Shown here: in pieces, positions 32,717-42,903 of the stretch
Numbering within the stretch: position 1 is the first letter of the stretch
Layout: each line of letters starts with the position of its first letter
Origin: Plumapathes pennacea
Lineage: Eukaryota; Cnidaria; Anthozoa; Antipatharia; Myriopathidae
DNA length: 64,000 nt
Direction: 5' to 3'
Assembly (NCBI GenBank): GCA_964036295.1
Contig: OZ038462.1
Span: forward strand, 31,830,855 to 31,894,854
Notes under the pieces: generated by a model
Databases searched by the model: none
What the model was told of the DNA's origin: nothing
What the model saw: only the letters and a program-made list of their open reading frames with translations
Translations under genes and position numbers: made by a program

Positions 32717-35700
32717 TTAAGGCGGGACGTACGCAGGAGGCAGCCTGTATCCAGAGTAGGACACCATCCGCGAGCTGGTACTACTGACGCTGCTACTGTA
32801 ACTGTAACCACTGGAATTGGAAACCATTTGAAAGCTGCTTCCTCCTCCACCACCAGCGCCACCACCACCACCACCACCACCTCCACCTCCACCTCCAGCA
32901 CCACTACCGCCTCCACCAGCACCAGCACCAGCACCAGCACCGCCTCCACCAGCACCGCCTCCACCTCCCGCACTTCCTGCAGCACCGCCGCCTCCACTTC
33001 CGCCAATACCTCCACCTCCGCCTCCGCTACCACCACCACCACCACCACCACCACCCCCAGCAGTAAATGTATTGCTAGCCCCAAGGGTAGTGATTCCACC
33101 TCCCGAACTCAAACCACCAGCACCACTGCCAAAAGGAGCCTGGTAAGACATGTTCTTCCTTTCAGAGGCTACGACTGGAGACGAGCTGGGACTACCTCCA
33201 GGGTTACGCGAGTAGGTCGGCGGGGGAAGAGGGGGCTTCTCATTGGGAAGGACAAGCGGCTGTTTTAAAAGCAGTTCCTTCACTTCATACTCCTCCCTAA
33301 ACACAACCGGTTTTCGCTTGTAGATAAAAGTGGTTTGGTCTGCACTAGAGAGCTTTTGGCTGCGACGACAATGCATCATGACACAGGCAGCGCCACCAAT
33401 GATAAGAAGAACAACGCCCACAACGACGACTGGAACGATGGCGTAGGTCCACCACACGCCCTGCAAACGTCCTCCGGCGAGGGCACCTACGTCTGGCGGA
33501 ATTGCCACACAAGGTCCACGGAATTCATAGGAACTGCCTGAAACCTTAAACTGCGGCTGCAAAGCACTAACCATTAAAGGGTTCAAATTGTCCACGCCAA
33601 ATAACTCCCTGATAATTTGCCACTCAGGAGAGTCACAGGTCGCTGCAAATCGGAAGGTGAAGAACACTCCGGCACCATATTCAAGAACGCGTATGTCGCC
33701 AAATGGTACTTTAAAGTATGCAGCAAGTTTGCGCAATAATTCTACCCGCACAGCAACATCATTCAAGAAGGTAGCATTATCAATGCTCAGCCAAATAGTG
33801 AATTCGTGATTGTATTTCTGGGTGTCTTCATCCACATAAACTTCAAACGCATCTTTTACCATCAGTCCACCAGAATCTGTGGCAGTCATGACGAATTCAT
33901 TATGACCAAGCCTCCTTTTTAAAGGGAGACCATATATAACCTGGCTGGATTCGTTCAACAACACCCAAGATGTATTCAGCAGTTCCTCGTTCTTAATGGT
34001 CGTCATTTTCAGGCTCAGATTTCGGGTTTGTCCGTCTTCAGTGTCAAAGAAGGTATCGTTGGGTATTAGGTAATATAATCCTTGTCCCTCAAGCACCTCG
34101 ACGCGGTCAATGTGATTTAGCACCACGGGTGCCTTGTTGGGTTGGCCACAATGACCAAGTAACTCAAACGTACTCTTCAGAACCGGCACTTCCGGCGCCA
34201 GCGCGGCCTTCAGCTTGGGATCTGTTGTCTTGGACGCAAAGCCTTCCTTCAAACTAACCAAGAAAGGGTCACGGCAGTCGTCATATGGTATATCAGTGAA
34301 GTGAAATATGAATTTGCTTCCTGGTCCCATGGCAACTATACGAATTCTTGAAACAAGAACGCTAAAGTACCTTGCGATACTGTCAACAAGTTTGATCTTG
34401 TCTGCCGCATTCCAAGCACCGTCATCAAGTTCAATCTCCAAGATAATCTGATGATTGTATGGTGCAGGCTGCATGACGTCGACTTCGAACTTGGCGTGAG
34501 CTGTTAGTTTTTTCGAGTCACTTGCAATTATCTGAAACTCTTGAAGTCCAAGATTTTCCTTCATAGGGATGCCATAAATAACCTGACCACTGCTGTTCAT
34601 CTTGATCCAAAAGTTTGCACCTAGCACTTTGTTATCTGATGAACGCAAATCCAGTTCCAGATTTGGGGTCCACTTGTCTTCTCGGTCATAAAAAGTCTTC
34701 TCAGGAACAGCATACCGTATGACCGATCCTGCAATTACCTTGAATGTCTCCATTTCTTCATTCACATGTGGAGGTGAGTTGCTGCAAGATTTAAGGAGTT
34801 TGTACGTTCCATTCAGGAGTTTGAACTGCGGTCGAAGGGCTTTTATGAACTCGTCTTCCAGTTTCATTTCTGAACCAAATGACTGTATGATCCCAGGGAG
34901 TTGAGATGTACAGTCACTGGGAGGGATGGAATCAAAGCGGAAAGTAAACTTTACTCCAGAAGAATATGACACAGCACGCACATTGGACGTATTCACAGTA
35001 AAGTAGGAAGCAATCATGTCCACAAGCTGGAGCCTTTTCGCTAAATCGTTCATTAAGGAGGAATCGTCAACCTCGATGTCGAACTGGTGATTGTAATCGT
35101 TGCTATCCTCTTCAACCTTCACGGTGAACGTACTGTTTACTGTAAGGCCCTTACGATCCGTTGCTCTGAGCGTAAACTTGTGAGATCCCAGTTCATCCTT
35201 CAATGCCAGTCCATATATCACATTCGTCTTCTCATCAAAACGGACCCAGTCGGAGGGTGGGAGGAAATCGACCTTTAAAGTGTTCGTGTCTTCTTTGTCG
35301 AAAAAGACATTGTCGGGCACTTTAAAGCGTTTCACTTGTCCGCTTATTAGTACAAGCTTGTCAATGGGATTGCGCACCTCGGGAGGCGTATTCTTGCATG
35401 GGTCGAGGAGCTCAAGGTCCCCAGCAACAACTTGAAACGCTTTCATAGACGCCTTAAAAGCAGGATTAATCTTCCCATTGGATAAGAACCCGCTCTTAAT
35501 TTTCGCCAAAGCAGGATCATCGCATTTATCAAACGGCACATTGGCAAACCGGAAGGTCACAGTTGGACCTGCAGCAATACTCGCCACACGGAGTTCGTCC
35601 TCGTTCACATCAAAATACTCTGCAAGTTTCTGAACAAGTAAAAGCCTGTTCTCCACCTTGCTGTTGAAGGCATTTTCATCGTAACCCAGCTTTATAACTA

Positions 35701-38700
35701 ACTGATGGTTGTATTTGTTCGTGTCATTTGAAACCGTAATTTTGAGGTTACCATAACCCTTCCTATTATCAACGTCCGTTGCAGACATAACAAACTTGTT
35801 GGCGCCTTGATTTGCTTCCAAAGGAAGTCCACCTATTGCACGTTTGCTTCCGTTGAACATGACCCAATAGGATGACGGGAGCTGTTTCCTGTCCTCTGTG
35901 AGTAAGGAAAGTTTTAAGTCGTACTTGTCCTGGTGGTCATAGAAAACGTCACTTGGCAGGACTTTGTATAGAACCTTCCCAGCAACAGCAGCTATGTCGC
36001 CGATGGGCTTTATTGCCTGAGGAACACCAAGATTCAAACAAAGGCCAGACACCTTGTACTCTCCAGAAATCACTGGGAAGTCCGGCTCGAGGGCTGTTTT
36101 CAAGGCAGGGTTCAGCTCCACACCAGAATAGAGACTTTCTATTGCTTTTATAAGGCCTGCATATTGACAGTCGCCAAATGGGAAGGAGGCAAATCGGAAG
36201 ACGACCTCGACACCAGATTTAAAGGACACCATCCGCATGTCGTCTTTATCGACTAGAAAGTAATCTGCGAGTTTCTTTAGCAGGCCCACTCTAACGTCTA
36301 CATTGTCTTCAAATGCTGGGAAATCGTACTTGATCTTTATGCTGAAATGGTGGTTATATTGATTAGGATCTTGCTCCACTTTGACAGTAACAGGCTCCTC
36401 GGCTGTTAAGCCGCCTGAATCTGTCGCCTCTACGATGAATTTATTCTCTCCAGGCTTCAGTTTTAAGCCAAATATGACGCCATCTTTAACAGTCCACGAG
36501 TCAGATGGAAGTGGCTTACCATCAAATTTCAATAGTTTCAGTGCCAAACTGCTCGCGTCTCCATCTTGACGATCAGCAAACACATCGCTCGTTCCAATCT
36601 CTATTGGCTGACCGGCAATTGCTGTGATTGGTTCAATGGGATTCATTACTCGAGGACCAGTGTTTTCGTTGGCGCAAGGCCCCAGAAACTCGTACTCTCC
36701 ATTTTGAACTTGAAACTTTGAATCCAGTGTCGTAATCAAGTCTGAATTTAGCTTTCCCTTCGTCCAAAATTTCTTGATAAAGGTTTTGAGATTTTGGTTC
36801 TCACAGTCATCCAAAGGTATACCACTGAAATGAAACGAGAAGCGCAGAGCAGCATCATAAGAAGCGACTCGAATGTCTGATAGGTCAACTCCGAAGTAGG
36901 AGGCTAAACCTGATAGCAGATGGAGGCGGTCTTGAAGATTATTATCGAATGTGTCAAAGTCATAATCTAACTGGATACTGAACTTGTTGTTGTAAACTTC
37001 CGAGTCCATGGCAACAATAACTTGGATTGTGTCTGTCGCTGACAAGTTGTGGGAGTTTGTAGCTTCTACAATAAAGTCTCGCTGTCCAATATCTTGCGTA
37101 AGAGGAAGCCCGTAAATTTCTTGTTCTTTGTTGAGAAGTAGCCAAGAGGAAGGGGACACAGGTTTGCTGCCAGAATCAAGCAGTTTCAGGTTCAACAACT
37201 GCGTATTTCCATCACTGACATCAGCGAACGTGTTGCTGGGGATCTGAAAATAAAAGGCTTGCCCAGACACCTTGTGGATGGAGCCAATTGGGTTCATAAG
37301 CTTCGGAGGCACATCACGTTCTTCGCATATTCCAAGAAGTTTGAAGTTTCCACCCACGACCTGGAACTCGGGCTGGAGGTGGGAAATGAACGATGGTCTC
37401 AGTTCGTCACCCGACGTGAACGACTTCTGTTTGTTCAACAACTGTTGGTAGTCACATTTTTCATACGGCACAAAGTCAAACCGGAAGATAAACTCAACCC
37501 CGGGCTTAAAGCTGACAACCCGCATGGACGACAGTGGGACATCGAAGTACTTGGACAGCTTGTTCAGGAGCGAAATTCTGACAGTGACGTTATTCATAAA
37601 CGAAGCCTCGTCGTGCTTCAATGAAATGCTAAACTGATGATTGTATTGCTTTGTATCTAGCGTTGTGTTCACTTCCACATCTTCGTAGGCCTTTAAGGCG
37701 CCACTGTCCATGGCAGTCAGGATGTAATCATGGGTTCCCACGTCAGCCTCCATGGGAAGGCCATAAATCGTCTGATTCAAACTATTAAACAGAATCCATG
37801 AAGAAGAAGGTAGTGAGCCTTCGCCAGATGTCAGCAGAGCCAGCTGGAGCTTTCCATCGCCACTAAAACCATCTTCCTTGTCAAAGAAAACATCGTTTGA
37901 CAGCTGAACCTCAAAGGGCTGTCCAGCAAAGGAGCTGATCGGGTCGATCGAGTTGTAAACGTCAGGAGAGTTATTTGCACACGGATCCAATGGCTGGTAG
38001 CTACCATCACGAACGACAAAATCCTTCCCAAGCGCGTCTATGAAGTTCTGATTTAAACCGTTACCGCTCCAGAAAGCGTCTTTAAGTTTTAGCAGTTTAG
38101 CTGACTGGCACTCACTGAGAGACAAACCAGCAAACCGGAACGTGAACTCCACGCCAGGGCCATACGATACGACACGTACGTCACCCGAGCCGACAAGGAA
38201 GTAATCCTCTAGCTTTTTCACCAGATTCAGTCTCAAGGCTACATCTCCTGAGAAGACAGCATAGTCGTTGTCCAGTTGGATTTTGAACAGGTGGTTATAC
38301 TGGTCAGTGTCTTGCTGTACATCGACTTTAGCTTCAGAAGAAACTTTGAGTCCTCCAGAGTCCACTGCAGACACGAAATACTGATGTGCACCACTTTGTG
38401 CGTCCATAGGAAGGCCATAGATCTCTTGCCTGGCAGTATCAAACAAGATCCACGATGAAGAAGGCAGTGGTCCATTCGAGTCTGTCAACATCTCTAGCTT
38501 CAGCTTATCTGTCCACAAGTCTTCAGCGTCGAAGAATGTATCGCCCGGTATTTTGAAGCGTAAGGGCTGGCCCGTAAGTGCCGTGATCTTATCGAGGACT
38601 TTGTTTACTGTGGGTGGCAGGTTGGGAGGCACAGGTTTTGCAGAAGCGGTAGGTCTGATTGTGGTCCGAGTGACTGAGATAGAAGGTGTAGGGATGGTCT

Positions 38701-41211
38701 GTGTGGGTGTAGCAGTTGCGACTATTGTTCGCGTTGGACGTTTTCCTGCTGCGACATATGTGGGCTGTCCAGCGGTTGGCAGGGGAGTGGGTGAAAGGAT
38801 GACGATATCACGACGTGTTCGCTTGTGGGTGCTCTTGGGATACCCTGAAGTGATGTGCCATCCACTAACAGGTACCTCAAGCACTCGCACAAAGGTCCCT
38901 GTTGCTGCACTAGACTTTAACAATGAAGCAACACGGTTACCTGCAAGAAAATGAAGTAAAACAATAAGCAGTATGCAAAGATAACTGTAACCTTACCACC
39001 CACTAAAGTATAATGAAATGTACTGTAATGAAAGAGGAGAGGGAACAGGACAGATAGGATAGAGGCAAAAGGACAAAAAGAGTGAGGAAGGAGGGTAGAT
39101 GAATTGAAGTGGAGCTAAAGAGGAGAGTAGAAGGAGGAAGAAAAGAGGGAAGGAAGGAGAGAAAAAGAGGAGGGAAAAGAAATGAGGAAGGGGAGAGAGG
39201 GTGGAAAGAGAGAGGACTGAAAAAGAAAAAGATGAGGATGGAAAGAGAGAGGACTGAAAAAGAAAAAGATGAGGAAGGAGAGAGGACTGAAAAAGAAAAA
39301 GATGAGGAAGGAAGAAGAGAGAACTGAAAAAGAAAAAGATGAGGAAGGAAGGAGAGGCAAAGAAGTGGAGAGAACAAGAACATAACCTATAATTATTTAT
39401 TATATAGACACGAGTGTTTTACTGGAAATATACCATGCATAAAATCCATAAGAAACTACATCCAGGACCCAAGTGGCATATTTTCCATATCCTCACTAGT
39501 GAGGTTACCGTTGGAATCATTTCCCGCTTTTGCATGGTTGTTTGTGCAATTTCTCATAAAACACTTGTGTCTAATGTAATAAAAAGAAAATTACACGGTG
39601 GCTTGAAGATATGGATTTTTATTTTCTTGTGGTAAAAACAGCTCGTTTGTAAAATATTGTTTTTACCACTCAAAAATAAAATTCATATCTTCGTGCTGCC
39701 ATGTAATATCCTCTATTTATACACCAAGTCTCTTCATATTTACATGTTCTTCCAGAGAGCTAAAATCTATACAATACACGGAAAGAAAAGAAAGAAAGAA
39801 GAAACTAGGGAAAGAGGATGAGGAGTGGTGATGGAAAGAGGAGAATAAAAAATATGAAGGAAAGGAGGGGAAAGGGAGGAGAAAAGTGGACGAGAAAAGA
39901 GGAAGGAGAAGAAAAGGATGACAAAAAGGAGGAAGGATCTGGTACTGCACCAACTGAAGCCAATGTACCATACATGTACTTCCTGTTTTCATGAATATGA
40001 TACTGTATGGTAACATACTGCACCTGCTATGTTGATGCCACAATCGATCTGCCATGACACAGCCACACCGGGTTCTTTAGCATCGGTGACGTCTCCCGGG
40101 CCAGCAGTAAGGATCATGATGTCTTTCAGACCAAAGGCCGTATTATGACCTTTGCCAAGTGCCATGTGTAACTTCTCAAGTTCAATGTCAAAAACTGTTG
40201 AGACCTTCTTCAGAAGTTTTATCCTCTGGTCTCCACTCAGGCTTGTAATTTTCACATCAAATACAATAGTTGCAGCTGTTACTGGCATCCTATCCACACA
40301 GTGTGGTTGATTTACCACAGCAGTTTTGGTCCTGTTTCCTTGGCTTGGGTTTTCTATGACATCACTGACATCTTTCACAATGACATCAAAACTGTGCACA
40401 GAAGACAGTTTAACTTGAAGGCTGTGTGTCCCTTTGTCCCTCCAGGATGGGACTCCTTGGAGTACACCATTGGTGGAGTCATATGACAGCCAATTTGGTA
40501 AGGATTCTTTTCCTGTTTGTGTTACCTGTGAAAACAAGGAGGATACAGCCACATTTGATTAATTCAAGAAGCTATAGACCTCCAAGAAGTACAGACTTAA
40601 TGCTAATAGAACAGTTGTATTTGTTGTATGTATTGTGCCGGAATCCATGCAGCACCATACTGTATACATACTGTAAGTACATGTACTGTATTGTATTGTC
40701 ATACAAATAAGAAAGTGCCAAATAGCCACTTTAGAAATTAAAAAAAAAAAGAAAAAAAAAAAAGAAAGAAAAGGATTGGCACCAAGTGTGCAAAATTTAT
40801 CAAGTTAAAAATTGAACACTGTTGCTAGAAAGGGAAGATCCTAAATTATTAGTTAACTTACAGCTTGTGCTTAGCACTGTAACTATTTTGGTTTTGGTTT
40901 TGGTTTTGGTTTTCAAAAATCATCCACAAACTGGTCAAAAGACATTTGGAGAAATAAAGCTGCTTCAGTAAAGGATTCTACTCTGATAGGCTCAGCAGTT
41001 ACAAATAAAACACAGCTGACAGACTCCACACTACTGTATATGTACATACCTTGCCAGGTGCTTTAGAATCAGCCAGGTTGGGAACATAGTAAATAAATGG
41101 ATGACCAACAACAGCCACAATGTTGGGGAGCTCTTGATCAGATGATGACATGCCTGTTGCAACAGCAACAAGTGTGCAAAGAAGACACAAAATCTCTTTC
41201 AAGAACATCAT
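32717..41211 (-). CDS. DAG1: Dystroglycan with eight tandem ectodomain modules, 3 coding exons
   Basis: Links extracellular matrix to the dystrophin complex at the plasma membrane. Minus-strand exons 41211-41050, 40525-40024 and 38940-32717 give 2295 residues; vertebrate dystroglycan is about 895. In order: signal peptide (MMFLKEILCLLCTLVAVATG), N-terminal alpha-dystroglycan domain (residues about 27-215: GKESLPNWLSYDS, DQRIKLLKKV, LTAGPG), furin-type site KRTRR (261-265), short Thr/Pro mucin-like segment (SPTPLPT, ATPTQTIPTP), eight cadherin-like plus SEA-like modules, transmembrane helix (about 2047-2070), and a tail with RRSQKLSSADQTTFIYKRKP and KPPLPPPTYS that match beta-dystroglycan. The end is LPPAYVPP, a PPxY ligand for dystrophin WW-EF domains. 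A Gly-rich insert lies before it. The human Gly-Ser autocleavage pair is not evident in the last SEA-like domain. Confidence 0.95.
32850..33135 (-). repeat. Glycine-rich coding repeat in the dystroglycan cytoplasmic tail
   Basis: About 90 residues of nearly pure Gly with scattered Ser and Ala, encoded by GGT/GGA/GGC/GCT codons (CACCACC-rich on the plus strand). It occupies the place of the Pro-rich segment of vertebrate beta-dystroglycan, between the PPTY and terminal PPAY motifs. Mixed codons suggest an old but still slippage-prone repeat. Confidence 0.92.
33500..38612 (-). repeat. Eight tandem ~630-bp dystroglycan modules inside one exon
   Basis: Modules start (minus strand) near 38612, 37940, 37290, 36640, 36005, 35360, 34755 and 34110. 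Each begins with a NPI/IDxI-type strand, then GQ...(I/V)P...FxDxxD, SSW(I/V)L, IYGLPL and ATDSGGL, then YNHxFxI and a SEA-like half ending in (L/G)PC. Identity between modules is moderate, so the expansion is old. No intron separates modules. Confidence 0.92.
39020..39375. repeat. Polypurine (GA-rich) tract in dystroglycan intron 2, first block
   Basis: Almost uninterrupted A/G on the plus strand with internal tandem units (GAGGACTGAAAAAGAAAAAG, several copies). Long ORFs here on both strands are low-complexity artefacts. Confidence 0.9.
39397..39720 (+). mobile_element. Double-hairpin repeat, copy B
   Basis: Same two-hairpin layout and orientation as the copy at 18611, with scattered mismatches and a short extra segment (CAGCTCGTTTGTAAAATATT) in the second loop. 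Lies in dystroglycan intron 2. Confidence 0.8.
39775..39945. repeat. Polypurine (GA-rich) tract in dystroglycan intron 2, second block
   Basis: GGAAAGAAAAG- and GGAGAAGAAAAGG-type purine sequence, 60 bases beyond copy B of the double-hairpin repeat. Confidence 0.85.
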
Positions 41212-41306
41212 GCAATGATGATGTGAAGCTGTTATATCCAACTTCTAGCACTTCATGCAAAGTCCTGCAAAACCAAAGGTTGACAACATTGAATTATGCG
41301 AGAATA

Positions 41307-41338
<32 letters not shown>

Positions 41339-41422
41339 TAAAAAAAAAACTGACACAAGATAAACTGACGTTCCACTTTCAAAACGCGTACATGTACAGT
41401 AACTTCACTGTGGCACACAAAG

Positions 41423-41762
41423 CAGAGATTCCACTAGATCGGCATATGCCCGTAATTTACCAATAAAAATCATACTGTACTAGAAAAAATTGAAGCTACC
41501 GGTATTCTGCACCGGAAAATGTGAAGTACAACATTTTTTCTGATGGCACACTTTATATTCTACTCATTCTACCAAAGAAATGCTCCAAAACGGTAAAAAA
41601 CTTGAAGAGATACTTTATCTTGTGTCCAGTTCTGCTGCAGCAGAAGAAATGATTATTTTGCTTCACTTATATGTTGCACTGATTCCAGTGGCTTCGTATC
41701 AGAGAAAATATTTCCTACCGGTACTCTGTACTAGCTGATGGACAAATCTAGTGGAATCTCTG
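41423..41762 (-). mobile_element. MITE with CAGAG termini, copy 2
   Basis: Bounded by a perfect 17-bp inverted repeat CAGAGATTCCACTAGAT and flanked by ACAAAG on both sides (41417-41422 and 41763-41768). It is the reverse-oriented relative of the element at 20600-20966, sharing GTCCATCAGC, AGCAAAATAATC and TTTTGGAGCATTTCTT. Confidence 0.8.
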
Positions 41763-42601
41763 ACAAAGACTTTTCTCACATGTGAATGGTACACGTGGGA
41801 CTGTGCCATGTTGGGGTTTGAAATTAAGGTAATGATGGGAGGCAACTATGTAGCTGTGGGAACTAGTTAGTTGGTAGCTGATGAAGATTGGAAGCAATAG
41901 TAGAACTATATATTTTGTACTGTATTTTATGTGCAACAAGAATGTTCAACCACACAGCTCCTACAAAGAGGTTTAGACTTTATAAAGAAATGGACAAAGA
42001 CAAAGGTGTTTGATTTTGCACATCTACATGTACAGCAGGCAAAACAATGGTCAGTTCCACATTTGGTTTCTAAAAGCTTAATTTAACAGTTTCATACTCC
42101 TCATTTCAGACAAAAGAACTGGAACATGTTAAGTGCAAATATTTTCATAACAATTCTTTGAACTAGCTAGAACACTGTATATCGACTGCTATTTTTCCCA
42201 CCATTATAAGAAATTAACCACTGAAACAGTGTGAACTGCGCACAACAATAATTTTCTATTGGTTTACATGTGATGTCATCAAAAATTATCCCAAAAGTTA
42301 TGCATTCTACAGAACCATTATGTTAATATTTTCTACTGTAGAATACCATAAGTTAAGCCTCTATGAAAAGTTCTTGGCAGATACAAAGTTTCTATCAAGA
42401 ATGATGGATGTTTTAAATTTGTGACAACAAGGCTGAGTGTCACGCTCTTCACTACAGGAATCCTAATTTTTGTGTGTGAAAGTGGATAGAAAATAATTTC
42501 AAGCAACACAGAATCAAATTAAGGTCCAATTCAGCTTTAGTTTGCACCCCAAAAAAAGGTTGCTACACTGGTGTACTGAAGCTGTACATGGCGGCTCCAT
42601 A

Positions 42602-42903
42602 CATAGAGGATATTACACGGCGTGAAGATATGAATTTTATTTTCGAGTGGTAAAATATTGTTTTTACCATGAGAAAATAAAATCCATATCTTCAAGCCGC
42701 AGTGTAATTTTCTTTTTATTATATTAGACATGAGTGTTTTACGAGAAATTGCACAAACAACCATGCAAAAGCGGGAAATGATGCCAACGATATCCTCACT
42801 AGTGAGGATATGGAAAATACGCCACTCGGGTCCCGGATGTAGTTTCGTATGGATTTTACGCATGGTATATTTTCCAGTAAAACACTCATGTCTATATAAT
42901 AAA
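42602..42903 (-). mobile_element. Double-hairpin repeat, copy C
   Basis: Reverse-oriented third copy, closest to copy A. It includes ATCCATACGAAACTACATCC, GGACCCGAGTGGCGTATTTT and the CTCACTAGTGAG palindrome on the minus strand. Confidence 0.8.

Noticed and set aside
32632-33268. ORFs of 155 and 190 codons overlapping the dystroglycan tail
   Set aside because: Low-complexity shadows of the glycine-codon repeat.
39003-39383. 126- and 81-codon Phe/Ser/Leu-rich ORFs
   Set aside because: Produced by the polypyrimidine strand of the GA-rich tract.
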